Counted from the stretch's first letter, positions 23,497 through 32,138 are shown. The stretch is DNA of 64,000 nt from JAHEFU01 sp041395205 (GCA_041395205.1 JAWLAZ010000001.1:744001-808000), one strand, 5' to 3'. Made by a program: numbers and translations. Notes: generated by a model not told the origin, from the letters alone.

Positions 23497-24015
23497 TTAG
23501 CCCTCGGTGCCAGTCTCGGTGGTCTCGCTGCTGTCTTCCTTGCCGGCTGCCTTGTCCTTGCAGTCGTCACAGTTACCGTCGCAGTTCTCACAGTTGCCGT
23601 CGCAGTCTTCCTTGCCCTCGCACTTGCCGCTGCAGGCCTTCTCGCCCTCAGCCTTGCAGTGCTCGCAGACGCCGCCCTCGGCGTTGGCACACTCGGCGCA
23701 GCCTTCCTTGCCCTCGGCCTTGCAGTGCTCGCAGACACCGCCCTCGGCATTGGCGCACTCGGTGCAGGCAGTCTTCTCAGCACCTTCCTTGGCTGCGCAG
23801 CAGCCGCCTTCGCAGCTCTTGCCCTCGGCACCCTCCACATCGGCAGCGCAGGGGTTGGCGGCCGGGGGAGCCACACCGGTGTCGGTGCTGGCATTGACGG
23901 TCTCGACGGCCTTGACGCTGTCCGCGGCATCGGCGGAGTAGTTGCTGTCATTACAGCCGGCTGCCACGAGGATGGCCGCCAGCGCAAGAAGAAGCATCGC
24001 GATTCTGAATTTCAT
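23497..24015 (-). CDS. Cysteine-repeat lipoprotein, metallothionein-like
   Basis: A 172-residue protein with a lipoprotein signal (MKFRIAMLLLALAAILVAAGC, lipobox VAAGC). The mature protein has about 20 Cys and is rich in Glu, Lys, Gly and Ala. Two nearly identical repeats read ECANAEGGVCEHCKAEG (residues about 85-101 and 107-123). Further clusters are SCEGGCCAAKEG, CSGKCEGKEDCDGNC and ENCDGNCDDCKDK. CxxC and CxC-like spacing with acidic residues suggests soft-metal binding at the cell surface or periplasm, but no known metallothionein family is matched. AAGGAG lies 7 nt before the ATG. A promoter candidate (TATAGT at 24091-24086) leaves a leader of about 65 nt. Confidence 0.8.
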   Translation of the reverse strand: MKFRIAMLLLALAAILVAAGCNDSNYSADAADSVKAVETVNASTDTGVAPPAANPCAADVEGAEGKSCEGGCCAAKEGAEKTACTECANAEGGVCEHCKAEGKEGCAECANAEGGVCEHCKAEGEKACSGKCEGKEDCDGNCENCDGNCDDCKDKAAGKEDSSETTETGTEG

Positions 24016-24085
24016 TGAAAATCTCCTTGAGACTGTGCTAGCCGGCCATCAGGGGACCGGCTGCTACCGCAGCTTGAACGTGCAG

Positions 24086-24091
24086 ACTATA
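24086..24091 (-). promoter_or_regulatory. -10 candidate for the cysteine-repeat lipoprotein
   Basis: TATAGT on the minus strand with TTCAGA about 18 nt upstream. Moderate match only. Confidence 0.35.
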
Positions 24092-24179
24092 TATCATGCC
24101 CGCACGGCTTCTGAACTGATGTTCGGAACACAGCTAAATGACGGATCAGACGCGGGATTATTCAATCCGCGCGGCAGTT

Positions 24180-24830
24180 TCATTCCGCCAGGCGTCTTGA
24201 GATCTCATCCGGCAGCATGTAGCGGAAGATCCAGGGGAGCATGTGTCTGTCACGCGGCGGCAGGGCCCAGATCACACCGAACATCAGCGGGGCCATGTAC
24301 TGCATCCAGCTCTTGATCGCGGGAACCTGCTCAATCGGGCCGAGTGCCAGCAGGAACACCGCCAGCAGCGGCAGCCAGCCGCAGCCGTAGCTGCAGGAGC
24401 TGTCCGGCAGATCGCCGAGCAGCGCTGGATCGAGCTTCTGCACGCCGATCCACCTGATCAGCTGCTCCGTATCCTGGCCCTGGTCCTGCCAGAGCCCGGC
24501 ACCCGGAGGAGTGACGCGGTTGTCAAGGATGCGCTGCACCAGCCCGCCTTCGCGCAGCAGGCTGCGCACCGTGGTCTCGAGTACCTCCACGCGCTGGCGC
24601 AGGGCCTTGCTCACACCCGTCCAGTAGAGCGCGCTGATCAGGGCGGCGAACACGATCACCGCGAGCCGCGGCAGGCGCATGGCCGGCTCGACCGTGCCCT
24701 GGGCCTCGAGGCCCATCCAGGCATGCAGCATCAGAAGCAGGGCGCTCGCCCCCTGCAGGGCGTGCAGCACCAGCCAGAAGCGCAGCCGGCGGTCGGCGGA
24801 GAGTGCGGCCAGTCCCCGTTTCAGTCCCAT
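24180..24830 (-). CDS. Unrecognised membrane protein
   Basis: A 216-residue protein with four membrane helices: residues about 18-38 (FWLVLHALQGASALLLMLHA), 54-74 (LAVIVFAALISALYW), 149-167 (WLPLLAVFLLALGPIEQ) and 178-192. Between the pairs is a soluble segment (LRQRVEVLETTVRSLLREGG) that could be a coiled coil, plus a Cys pair (SCSYGCGW). TAGAAT lies exactly 6 nt before the minus-strand ATG with no Shine-Dalgarno. No family recognised. Confidence 0.65.
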   Translation of the reverse strand: MGLKRGLAALSADRRLRFWLVLHALQGASALLLMLHAWMGLEAQGTVEPAMRLPRLAVIVFAALISALYWTGVSKALRQRVEVLETTVRSLLREGGLVQRILDNRVTPPGAGLWQDQGQDTEQLIRWIGVQKLDPALLGDLPDSSCSYGCGWLPLLAVFLLALGPIEQVPAIKSWMQYMAPLMFGVIWALPPRDRHMLPWIFRYMLPDEISRRLAE

Positions 24831-24836
24831 GCGCTG

Positions 24837-24842
24837 ATTCTA
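24837..24842 (-). promoter_or_regulatory. -10 box TAGAAT 6 nt before an ATG (leaderless pattern)
   Basis: Minus strand TAGAAT, CAGCGC, ATG (start 24830). Confidence 0.55.
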
Positions 24843-24942
24843 ATGGATCGGCGGGCCTGCTGGCCAGTGGGCAAGTACATCCTTGCAGCCCCGCCGCATT
24901 CGCCCGAACCCATACCTATAATGGGTATGAGGACGATGCACC

Positions 24943-25941
24943 ATGATGAACAGAATCGCTATCCTGACAGCGGCACTGCTGTTGCCGCTGCTGCTGCAGA
25001 TGAATCCCGCGCACGCTGAGGAAGCTGCGGGCCGCGACCCGCTGCGCATCTTCGCCCTGGAGGAGGGTGCCAGCCTCTTCCCGCGCGGAATCGTCAGCTG
25101 GCGGCGTTTCATGACGGATCTGGCGGGGGCCGACGTGGTCTTCCTCGGCGAGTACCACGACGATGACGCCAGCCACCGCCTGCAGCTGCGCATCCTCGAG
25201 GAGCTGGCCCTGCGCCATGACATGCAGCTCACGCTGGCAATGGAGCAGTTCGAGCGCGACGTGCAGCGTGTGCTGGATGAATACCTCGACGGCGAACTGA
25301 GCGAGGAGGAATTCCTCGCCGGGAGCCGGCCCTGGCCCAACTACCCGGAGCATTACCGCCCGCTGATCGAATTCTGCAGGGCCAATGGCCTGCCGGTGCG
25401 CGCCGGCAACATCCCGCGGCGCTTTGCGAGCAAGGTCTCGAAGAGCAGCCTGCCGGAGATGTACGGTGAACTGACGGAGGAGGAGCGGCCCTGGGTCGCC
25501 GGGGCCACCGTGAATGAGCACAATGCCTACTATGACAACTTCGTGAACGCAATGGGCGGGCACGGCAGCGGCATGAGCGACGAAACCTTCGCGAAGTTCT
25601 ACGAGGCGCAGTGCATCAAGGATGACACGATGGCCGAGAGCATCGCCATGATCCGCGATGCCTATCCGGAGATGCCGGTGCTGCACATCAACGGCAGCTT
25701 CCACAGCGACTACGGGCTCGGGACGGTGGAGCGCCTGGTGCAGCGCCGTCCGCAGGACCGCGTGGTGGTGGTGGCGCTGCGCCCGGTTGACAGTTTCCTC
25801 GGGCTGGACCCGCTGGCCGACCGCGAGCTGGCGGACTATGTGATCTATGTGCCGGGTCCGGACTGGGGCGACTGGAAGCTGGAGACCCGCGCCCGTGAGG
25901 AAGCGGCTGCTGCTGCGGAGGCAAAGGCAGCGGAAGAGTAG
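24943..25941 (+). CDS. ChaN-like haem-binding/uptake protein, exported
   Basis: A 332-residue protein with a signal peptide (MMNRIAILTAALLLPLLLQMNPAHA). The body matches the ChaN/DUF399 family: VVFLGEYHDDDASHRLQLRI, LAMEQFERDVQRVLDEYL, RPWPNYPEHYRPLIEF, AGNIPRRFASKVSK, QCIKDDTMAESIA and VLHINGSFHSDYGLG. Campylobacter ChaN is an iron-regulated lipoprotein that stacks two haems; here the signal looks like type I rather than a lipobox. TATAAT at 24917-24922 is a likely -10, with GAGGA downstream. No haem receptor is adjacent. The C-terminus is a short Ala/Glu-rich tail. Confidence 0.82.
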   Translation: MMNRIAILTAALLLPLLLQMNPAHAEEAAGRDPLRIFALEEGASLFPRGIVSWRRFMTDLAGADVVFLGEYHDDDASHRLQLRILEELALRHDMQLTLAMEQFERDVQRVLDEYLDGELSEEEFLAGSRPWPNYPEHYRPLIEFCRANGLPVRAGNIPRRFASKVSKSSLPEMYGELTEEERPWVAGATVNEHNAYYDNFVNAMGGHGSGMSDETFAKFYEAQCIKDDTMAESIAMIRDAYPEMPVLHINGSFHSDYGLGTVERLVQRRPQDRVVVVALRPVDSFLGLDPLADRELADYVIYVPGPDWGDWKLETRAREEAAAAAEAKAAEE

Positions 25942-25948
25942 TTGCCAC

Positions 25949-26011
25949 GGTAGCCGGGCCGTTTACGCCCGTGGTTCCTAATGGCGGCCGTAAACGGCCT
26001 TCCACCGAGGA
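25949..26011. repeat. Dispersed intergenic hairpin repeat, family GTTTACG (copy 1)
   Basis: GGCCGTTTACG (25957-25967) and CGTAAACGGCC (25989-25999) form a perfect 11-bp stem around 21 nt, followed by TTCCACCG. Related copies are at 26044 (partial) and 32139. Confidence 0.7.
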
Positions 26012-26043
26012 TCATCAGATTTCCCTTACATCAGACCACCCAT

Positions 26044-26072
26044 CCCACGGTAGCCTAGCGTTTACGCCCGGA
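26044..26072. repeat. Dispersed intergenic hairpin repeat, family GTTTACG (partial copy)
   Basis: CCACGGTAGCC then GCGTTTACGCCCG matches the left half of the copy at 25949, without the right arm. Confidence 0.6.
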
Positions 26073-26350
26073 AACTCCAGGAATCTTCCCCCCAAATGTG
26101 AACTTTGCCCCCGCAGGGCGGTCTATCGATGCGGGGAAGCACACGCACTGGGGAAGCGCGGACGCATAAGAAACACGTCAGCGTAACAGGGATGGATCCA
26201 CATGGCAGTCCACTGCGATTTCGCGCGGCTTGCGAAACATTCATGTCCGGCTAAGAGAATGGCAATCTCAGGCCGTTGTCAATATGGAATTTTCAAGTTG
26301 AATCTGAGAATTTCCGTATCCTCCGAAACCATCGCGATTTCCATCGCGTC

Positions 26351-26356
26351 TAGTTC
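26351..26356 (+). promoter_or_regulatory. -10-like box TAGTTC 6 nt before an ATG
   Basis: TAGTTC, GCTGTG, ATG 26363. An alternative start GTG 26360 lies inside the six-nt spacer. Confidence 0.35.
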
Positions 26357-26362
26357 GCTGTG

Positions 26363-27046
26363 ATGCAGGGAAACGGGATGATGCGGATGGGATGGCCAGG
26401 GGATCTGGCAATCCAGCTCAGGCAGCCTGTGCGCGCCCGGGTCTGGGCCGTGGTGCTGCCGGTCTTTGCGGCCTATGTGCTGCTGTTGCTCGCCGGACAG
26501 CATGGCCTGCCCAGCAATGAACGCTACCGCCAGAGCCTGCACGGCCTGATCACGGTGCAGTGCGCCATTGAGCGCAGTACCGACGGCAGCCGGGGTTTCC
26601 CGCTGCGCATCGAACCGCTGATGGCGGGGCTGGACCCGGGGGTGGTACCGCTCAACTGGTACGGGCAGGGCAGTTCCGGCAGGCCGCCGATGCGGCTCGT
26701 GGAACTGGGCAGCCGCGACTACTGCGGCAACTACAGCTACATCCCGGTGCTGGACCGCGGCCAGGTGTGCGGTTACTACCTGCTGGTCTACGGCAACCGC
26801 CTGACCCCGGGACGCGATGTTGACAATGACGGGCTGCCGGACCACGTGGTGCATGTGCTGAGCAGCAACAGCGTGGATGGCAACCTGATGGACTGCTGGC
26901 CGGGGCGCGAGCGTGAGCTGCCGCCGCTGGCGGTGGCGATCGCCGAGTGGCGCGAGTTCCGCAGCGGCAATGCCGGGCTCTGGAGAGAGAGCGCGGGACG
27001 CCTGACGACGCTGCGCAACGGGACCGCCCGCAGCGCAGCCGGCTGA
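26363..27046 (+). CDS. Membrane-anchored exported protein with a calcium-loop-like motif
   Basis: A 227-residue protein with one N-terminal membrane helix (WAVVLPVFAAYVLLLLAGQ, residues about 25-43). A periplasmic domain with several Cys (VQCAIERS, RDYCGNYSY, GQVCGYY, LMDCWPG) follows. RDVDNDGLPDHVV is a DxDxDGxxD loop as found in EF-hand/dockerin or thrombospondin-3 calcium sites. Type II secretion pseudopilins have a similar N-terminal helix plus calcium loop, so a pilin-like role is possible, but the prepilin leader is not evident. The start is uncertain among 26360, 26363 and 26378. Confidence 0.55.
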   Translation: MQGNGMMRMGWPGDLAIQLRQPVRARVWAVVLPVFAAYVLLLLAGQHGLPSNERYRQSLHGLITVQCAIERSTDGSRGFPLRIEPLMAGLDPGVVPLNWYGQGSSGRPPMRLVELGSRDYCGNYSYIPVLDRGQVCGYYLLVYGNRLTPGRDVDNDGLPDHVVHVLSSNSVDGNLMDCWPGRERELPPLAVAIAEWREFRSGNAGLWRESAGRLTTLRNGTARSAAG

Positions 27047-27080
27047 TGACCGGGCAGGGGGGACTGCCGGGGGACTGATG

Positions 27081-27287
27081 ATGGACAAACCGATGCATGA
27101 CAAGGATGACAACCACGGGCCGCAGCCCGCGCCGGGATGCCGGGGCAGGCTGCAGAATGCGATGGAGCACGCGCGGCGTGTGGCCGGTGCACAGGCGGCC
27201 ATGCACGGCTTGCTCGACCCCGACGGGGCGGCACTCTGGCTCAGGTTCTGCGAGGAGGCGGGACTGAGTGAGGATGGCCGCAACTGA
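27081..27287 (+). CDS. Small unrecognised protein
   Basis: About 68 residues; ATG 27078 or 27081. Polar N-terminus with Met, Asp and His (MDKPMHDKDDNH), then a helical Ala/Arg-rich segment and WLRFCEEAGLSEDGRN. It starts 34 nt after the preceding stop and is closed by a terminator at 27331, so it is probably in the same transcript. No family recognised; it could be spurious. Confidence 0.35.
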   Translation: MDKPMHDKDDNHGPQPAPGCRGRLQNAMEHARRVAGAQAAMHGLLDPDGAALWLRFCEEAGLSEDGRN

Positions 27288-27330
27288 CAACGTTAACTAC
27301 TTCCAACTCACAGCCAAACCCAACCAGTAG

Positions 27331-27362
27331 GGGGACCGCCGCCCGGTGGTCCCCTTTTGATT
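27331..27362 (+). terminator. Terminator
   Basis: GGGGACC (27331-27337), ten-nt loop, GGTCCCC (27348-27354), then TTTTGATTTT. Confidence 0.85.
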
Positions 27363-27437
27363 TTCTGCTTCAGCTGAAGCTTCAGCAGTCTGGCGCTGGG
27401 GCTGCGCATTCGCGCATCCCGGTCGCGCGGAAGGTAC

Positions 27438-27490
27438 AGGAGGCCATATGTCAGTCTGGCAAAGAGGAGGCCAGATGTCAGTCTGGCAAT
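27438..27490 (+). repeat. Direct repeat of about 26 bp preceding a heptamer array
   Basis: GGAGGCCATATGTCAGTCTG and GGAGGCCAGATGTCAGTCTG occur in tandem, 26 nt apart, each followed by GCAA. They lead directly into the heptamer array. Confidence 0.75.
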
Positions 27491-27562
27491 TGGCAAAAGG
27501 CAATTGGCAAAGGGCAAGAGGCAAAAGGCAAGAGGCAGAAGGCAAAAGGCAGCAGTCAGCAG
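27485..27562 (+). repeat. Degenerate heptamer tandem array, unit GGCAAAA
   Basis: About eleven consecutive 7-bp units: GGCAATT, GGCAAAA, GGCAATT, GGCAAAG, GGCAAGA, GGCAAAA, GGCAAGA, GGCAGAA, GGCAAAA, GGCAGCA, then GTCAGCA and GGCAGTA. The period stays 7 while the last three bases vary. Noncoding. Confidence 0.85.
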
Positions 27563-27731
27563 GCAGTAGGCACAAGCCGGAGGTGCGCAACTTGTTTGCG
27601 CACAATGCAGTGCCGCGACCTTACTCCGATCTGGGTAACGGAATGAATCGCAGCGCGGGCATTCGGCTCGCAGGGACCGCGAGCACTTCACATTTCTACT
27701 CCTGCCGCATATGACTTAGAATGTCCTGCAG

Positions 27732-30050
27732 ATGGATCAGGTGCAGACAGCATCCGGGACAGTGAACGACTCCCAGCCCGTTTCAAGGCTGCGGCTGATG
27801 CGCATGGCAGCCCATCAGCTGGCGCTCCCGATCCAGCCACTCGTGATCCGCATCTGCCTCCTGATGGCAGGCGGAATGCTGCTCAGTGCCGCATTGGCTT
27901 TCTGGCACCGGCACCTCGATTCGGTTTCACCCTCCTACCTGGCTTCACAGGAACTGCTGCTGGCGGAAGTGGTGGTTGTCATCTGCTATGCACTGCTGCT
28001 GGCGGGGATTGCTGCAGCACTTTCCCAGAACAGCACTCCCGGGCCGGTCATCAGTCTGCCGATGCATCAGCGCCTGCTGGCAATTGCGCGCGGGATCGGC
28101 CAGCTGGAGAATGTTGATGAGGGCTCCGTCCGCGCAGTCGTCAGTGACCGGCTGGACAATGAACTCAGCCCCCGGGCCCGCTCCATCCTTCCGGCAGCGT
28201 CCGTACTGATCTGCCTCGGTTTGCTGACACTCAACATTGCCATGCTGCGCGAACTGGCAATCCGCTGTGAGCCGCTGCTTCCCGGCAGCGCTCAGCCTGC
28301 CTATGCCTTCAGCTTCCTCCAGACGCAGTGGCTGGCCTTCACGGCCGTCGTCATGCCGATGTTCTCGATGCTTGTCGTATCCATGCTGGTGCTGCTCGGC
28401 AACGGCAGGGTGTTTTGCTCGCGCAGTCTCTGGCTCAGTGCGCGTGAACTCAGGCGGGACGGCCAGCTCAGCCTGCTGCTGCCGGACATCCGCCGGGAAC
28501 TGAAGGGTGCATCCTACAGGATTGGCAACCTGCAGGATCTGTCCGGATCAGCCGCAAGGTTGTCAGGGGAAGGACGTGCCGACGCGGCCAGCCTGAAATC
28601 GCTGGCAGCGCAGCAGGCCAGGCTGGAACAGATCAGCGAAGCTGGCAGGCGGGCCACCTCGGTCATTATTCAGAGGAGAGGGATACTCAGGATTGCACTT
28701 GCAGCAGTGACAGCGGTGATGCTGTTTCAGGCAGGCAGGCTGATTCTAAATGGTGGCCTGAGTGCTTTCTGGCTGTTGTCCGGCCTGCTTGCCATTAGCG
28801 TTATCGCCATCCTTTGCATATTCGGATACAACATTCCCCCGGATCGCCGCCTGGCATATTCGTTCGACCTGCTGGCGATGCGCCTGCTGCTGCATGGCAA
28901 TTCGTTTGACGACCTGCAGGTGCCCGCCAGCCATGTCGAACGCATCCTGCTGCCGGAGCTGCGCAAGCGTGACCTTGATGCAACATTGCTGGGACTGGCC
29001 CTCTTACCGGAATACTACAGCAGCAATGTCCGCACCAGCCAGTCGCAGCACCATACCGCGGCAGGGGCGATCGGGTTCGTCTATTTCCTGGTCGTCGTCA
29101 GTGCGCTGGGGGTCAGCCCGTTGCTGGGCGTGCTGCTGATCGCCAGCCTGCTGCTGCAGTCCTTCATCCGGCAGCTCTCCGCCAGCGCCATACTTGGTGA
29201 CTACATTGAGCAGGTGGTTCCGATGTACCGCAGCCAGTTGCAGCTCGATGGAGTTCCGCATCCGGGCGAGTTGTCTGAGGAAGCTAATCAGGCTGCTGCT
29301 GCGCCCTTGCCGGAACCGGCCGCAGCGCAGGCAGGCGGAGATACCCCGCTTGGCAACCTGGCCGGCAGCATGAAACTCAGGATCCATGACGAGGACATGC
29401 AGCGCATCCGCGAGGCCTTCAAGGCGGATGTCCATCCCCTGAAAAACCCGGGAGCCCCTGTATTCCTGTTCATTTACTGGCTGATGCTGAGTGAGAGGGG
29501 AATTGTTGCCTCGGCTAGTTCCAGTGGCTCTTCGGGATTCCCATTCCTGTTATTCACATGCATGGCTGTGGTAGGGCTGATTACACTAACCGGACTCGTG
29601 TACAACCGTTCTACGATGCCCAGGTATATGGAGTACTGCCGGAGCGAAATTGACAGCAGAATGCTGATCCTGCGTCTGGTGTCGGGAGAAATCAAGCGAG
29701 ACGAGGTGATCAGCAGCTCCATCCCGATCTTCGGTTACTTCCACAGGTTCCCGCAGGTGCAGGAAGGACCGGCACGCGCCCTGCGTGATGCCGCAATCTC
29801 GCTTGTTGTCGACCACAGCTGGCACTTCAGGCCACGGCAGAACTACCTGCGTCCTGCCTACTTGTCGAGATACCTTTCCCTGCTGCTGTTGCTTGGTGGT
29901 ATGTGGCTGACAAAGAACCTCATGTTCAGCGCACCACTTGTACTGCTGGCAGTAGTCTTTGTGGCGGTCAACATGATCCAGCAGCAGCGCACGGCGGAGC
30001 TCGCCGATCTGCTCGTCAGGGAACTGGAAAGTCTGACCGAGACGGGGTGA
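27732..30050 (+). CDS. Large unrecognised polytopic membrane protein
   Basis: A 772-residue protein with about ten or more membrane helices in clusters: residues about 35-60, 75-100, 155-180, 200-225, 315-335, 340-365, 440-480, 580-625 and 720-750. Long soluble loops lie between them. One of about 85 residues (235-310) is Ala/Leu/Arg-rich and probably helical. One of about 100 residues (485-575) is Pro/Ala/Glu-rich. I see no transporter, kinase or glycosyltransferase motif. TAGAAT (27717-27722) lies 9 nt before the ATG. The flanks are heptamer and other short tandem arrays. Confidence 0.65.
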   Translation: MDQVQTASGTVNDSQPVSRLRLMRMAAHQLALPIQPLVIRICLLMAGGMLLSAALAFWHRHLDSVSPSYLASQELLLAEVVVVICYALLLAGIAAALSQNSTPGPVISLPMHQRLLAIARGIGQLENVDEGSVRAVVSDRLDNELSPRARSILPAASVLICLGLLTLNIAMLRELAIRCEPLLPGSAQPAYAFSFLQTQWLAFTAVVMPMFSMLVVSMLVLLGNGRVFCSRSLWLSARELRRDGQLSLLLPDIRRELKGASYRIGNLQDLSGSAARLSGEGRADAASLKSLAAQQARLEQISEAGRRATSVIIQRRGILRIALAAVTAVMLFQAGRLILNGGLSAFWLLSGLLAISVIAILCIFGYNIPPDRRLAYSFDLLAMRLLLHGNSFDDLQVPASHVERILLPELRKRDLDATLLGLALLPEYYSSNVRTSQSQHHTAAGAIGFVYFLVVVSALGVSPLLGVLLIASLLLQSFIRQLSASAILGDYIEQVVPMYRSQLQLDGVPHPGELSEEANQAAAAPLPEPAAAQAGGDTPLGNLAGSMKLRIHDEDMQRIREAFKADVHPLKNPGAPVFLFIYWLMLSERGIVASASSSGSSGFPFLLFTCMAVVGLITLTGLVYNRSTMPRYMEYCRSEIDSRMLILRLVSGEIKRDEVISSSIPIFGYFHRFPQVQEGPARALRDAAISLVVDHSWHFRPRQNYLRPAYLSRYLSLLLLLGGMWLTKNLMFSAPLVLLAVVFVAVNMIQQQRTAELADLLVRELESLTETG

Positions 30051-30134
30051 TGCCCGGGGCGGGACCGCGCTCGGTGGGAATTCCGGCGGCAAGGGTGCCG
30101 CCGCTATTGAGACCAGGAACTGACAACTTCCCTC

Positions 30135-30179
30135 ACTATCCAGTCTATTCATACTGTTCGGACTACCCAGACTGTCAAC
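30135..30179 (-). repeat. Degenerate nonamer tandem array
   Basis: Plus strand ACTATCCAG, TCTATTCAT, ACTGTTCGG, ACTACCCAG, ACTGTCAAC. On the minus strand this is the same unit family (AGTCTGGGT, AGTATGAAT, AGACTGGAT) as the array at 32522. Confidence 0.7.
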
Positions 30180-30186
30180 ACAGCCA

Positions 30187-30203
30187 GCGAAGCTGCGCTT
30201 CGC
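30187..30203. repeat. Small hairpin repeat GCGAAGC-TGC-GCTTCGC
   Basis: Perfect 7-bp stem with TGC loop. Related sequences lie near 23353 and 33570 (GAAGCTGCGC...GCTCC). Confidence 0.6.
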
Positions 30204-30294
30204 GGCTCCCTCATTGTGCGCAGGCAAGCTGCGAAGCTCCTGACTCTCGGCGGCTGGAAGCAGCCGCTAAGGTCTGCTGCTTTTGTATCTCACT

Positions 30295-30369
30295 CTGATT
30301 CTGCTTCTCATTCTCATTCTGACTCCTCCGGCTAAAGCCGGAGCTACCCTATACCCCGGCTAAAGCCGG
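30295..30369. repeat. Hexamer run followed by two CCGGCTAAAGCCGG hairpins
   Basis: 30295-30324 is a degenerate 6-bp tandem (CTGATT, CTGCTT, CTCATT, CTCATT, CTGACT). It is followed by CTCCGGC-TAAA-GCCGGAG (30326-30343) and a second copy of the same hairpin core at 30356-30369. Confidence 0.7.
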
Positions 30370-30375
30370 AGCTCC

Positions 30376-30463
30376 CCACTGACCACTGACCACTGACCAC
30401 TGATTACGGATTACTGACCACTCTTCACTGATCCCCGGTCCCCGGTCCCCGGTCCCCGGTCCC
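30376..30463 (+). repeat. Two heptamer arrays: (CCACTGA)4 and (CCCCGGT)4
   Basis: CCACTGA is repeated exactly four times at 30376-30403 and trails into TTACGGATTACTGACCACT. CCCCGGT is repeated four times at 30433-30460, followed by CCCAGTC. They lie about 50 nt before the ECF sigma gene. Confidence 0.9.
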
Positions 30464-30517
30464 AGTCCCCTGATTTTCCTCCCCGCCCGTTACCATGTCC
30501 CTGTCTCCATGCTCTAA

Positions 30518-31159
30518 GTGGGCGTGACGGCGGTTGAACCGATGGAAGCACAGGGAATGCCCGGCAGGGATCAGAGCCAGACAGCCTCGGCGGCGGACAG
30601 GCAGTCCGTCCACGCTGCTGCGGCGACTGACCCGCTGGACGCCCGCGAGGCGCGCTTCATGCAGCTCATCACTGAGCAGGTGCATGCACGGGCCTGGCGC
30701 TACTGCCTGCGGCTCTGCCCCAGGCGCGAGGACAGTGAGGACCTGCTGCAGGAATCCCTCACGCTGGCCTATCGCAAGCTGGACCAGCTGCGCGATGACG
30801 GCCTGGTGTCCGCCTGGCTGATGTCCATCATCCGCCGCCGCTACATCCGCCACTGGCAGCGCGAGCAATCGCGCCCGCCGCAGGCGGATGAACTGCCGGA
30901 GATCGCCACGGCTGGCAACGTGGATCCGTTCGCCGATCAGGTCAGGGCGGCCCTCGCCCAGTTACCCCGGCCGCAGCGAGAACTGCTGGAGCTCTACTAC
31001 ATCGAGGGTCTCGACATGCAGGAATGCGGCACGGTACTGGGCATCGGGCCCCGGGTTGTGAAGCAGCGGCTCTACCGCGCGCGCCAGGCGATGCGCCGGC
31101 TGTATTCTCCCCAGCCGGAGCGGGGCAGCGATTCCCGTTCCAAAGGGGGCAGGTCATGA
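30518..31159 (+). CDS. ECF-type RNA polymerase sigma factor (pair 1)
   Basis: A 213-residue sigma-70-family protein with only regions 2 and 4. Region 2 spans residues about 48-115 (HARAWRYCLRLCPRREDSED, then LLQESLTLAYRKLDQL, SAWLMSIIRRRYIRHWQRE). Region 4 is LAQLPRPQRELLELYYIEGL, DMQECGTVLGIGPRVVKQRL, YRARQAMRRLY. GTG 30518 is the longest start; ATG 30542 is possible. It overlaps the next gene by 4 nt (ATGA), which encodes a membrane protein likely to be its regulator. A paralogous pair sits at 33714-35576. Regulon unknown. Confidence 0.88.
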   Translation: MGVTAVEPMEAQGMPGRDQSQTASAADRQSVHAAAATDPLDAREARFMQLITEQVHARAWRYCLRLCPRREDSEDLLQESLTLAYRKLDQLRDDGLVSAWLMSIIRRRYIRHWQREQSRPPQADELPEIATAGNVDPFADQVRAALAQLPRPQRELLELYYIEGLDMQECGTVLGIGPRVVKQRLYRARQAMRRLYSPQPERGSDSRSKGGRS

Positions 31160-32129
31160 ACAACACACTGAGAGAGAGGATCCTGACCGGGCGCATCACT
31201 GAGTTGTCAGAACTCAGCGCCGCCGAGCAGGCGCTGGTGCAGGCCGATGCCGGGCTTTCGGAGCTGGTCGCGGAGAACCGCGCACTGGCCTCGATGCTGG
31301 CAACGGAAGTGCAGGCGCCGCAGCGCGGGCCGATGCTGGCAGCCGCGGTGCGCGAAGGCCGGGAATCCCACAAGGAGCAGAGAATGACGATCATCGAGAG
31401 AATGTTCGCGGGACGCAGCCCGCTTGTGCAGGCCGGCCTGGCAGTGATGCTGATTGCCGTGTTCAGCGCGGCCTACATGGGCTTCATGGCCTTCAGCAGC
31501 AAGCCCGCCTGGAGCATGACGACCGGCAACGTGCTGGAGTACACCCTCAGGGTGTCAGCCATGAGGACGACCTCCAGCCCCTGCTGGACACCTACATCGC
31601 CAAGGTCAAGGAAGCCAAGCTGGAGCTGTATGGCGACAGTGCCACGGAGAAGAAGACCGTGCAGATCAGCGTCAACATTGACGCTCATCGTGATGGTCCG
31701 GATGCCGAGGAAATCAAGGTGGCCTCGCTGGTGATCAGCCTGATTGAGGACGATCCCGCGCTGCTGGCAATGATCCAGCAGAAGGTTGCCGAGATCCCCG
31801 GCGCACCGGTTGCCAGCGTGCGTGATGCGGTCTGGTTCTTCGGCCCCGAGGGCCCGGGCCAGGGCGGGATGCGCTTCGAGGTTGACGGCAAGCTGTTCAA
31901 CTTCCCGCCGGATGCGACGGAGGAGCAGGTCGAAAGCCAGATCCGTGAGTGGCTGGCCCAGGAGAAGCCGGGCGAGGACTGGGTGGTGGATATCACCATC
32001 GAGCGTGACCAGGATGGCGAGGGCCGTGAGCGGGTGCGTGTCGAGGCGAAGATCCATCCCGCCGGCGAGGAAGAGGAATCCGCCAGCGCCGGAGCCACCG
32101 CGCCGGCCCACCCGCCGGTACAGCGCTAG
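31156..32129 (+). pseudogene. Membrane-anchored anti-sigma-like protein (pair 1), broken by a frameshift
   Basis: The ATG at 31156 overlaps the sigma gene. Frame 1 encodes an N-terminal domain (RITELSELSAAEQALVQADA) and one membrane helix (VQAGLAVMLIAVFSAAYMGF), then LEYTL at about 31545. From there protein-like sequence continues only in the -1 frame (VSHEDDLQPLLDTYIAKVKE) to the stop at 32129. One base appears lost between about 31540 and 31560, near CCC/GGG runs. The intact paralogue at 34269 has the same order and a matching LEYSVGDGLS junction, which supports one original protein of about 320 residues. It lacks the HxxxCxxC zinc motif of classical anti-sigma factors. Sequencing error, programmed slippage or true mutation are all possible. 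Confidence 0.75.
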
Positions 32130-32138
32130 ATCGGAGGC

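Noticed and set aside
27485..30463. CRISPR array
   Set aside because: Units are 6-9 bp with no spacers; these are short tandem repeats.
31156..31734. Treating the first frame alone as a complete short protein
   Set aside because: After about 31550 it becomes Arg/Ser/Pro-rich and loses similarity to the paralogue, while the other frame regains it.
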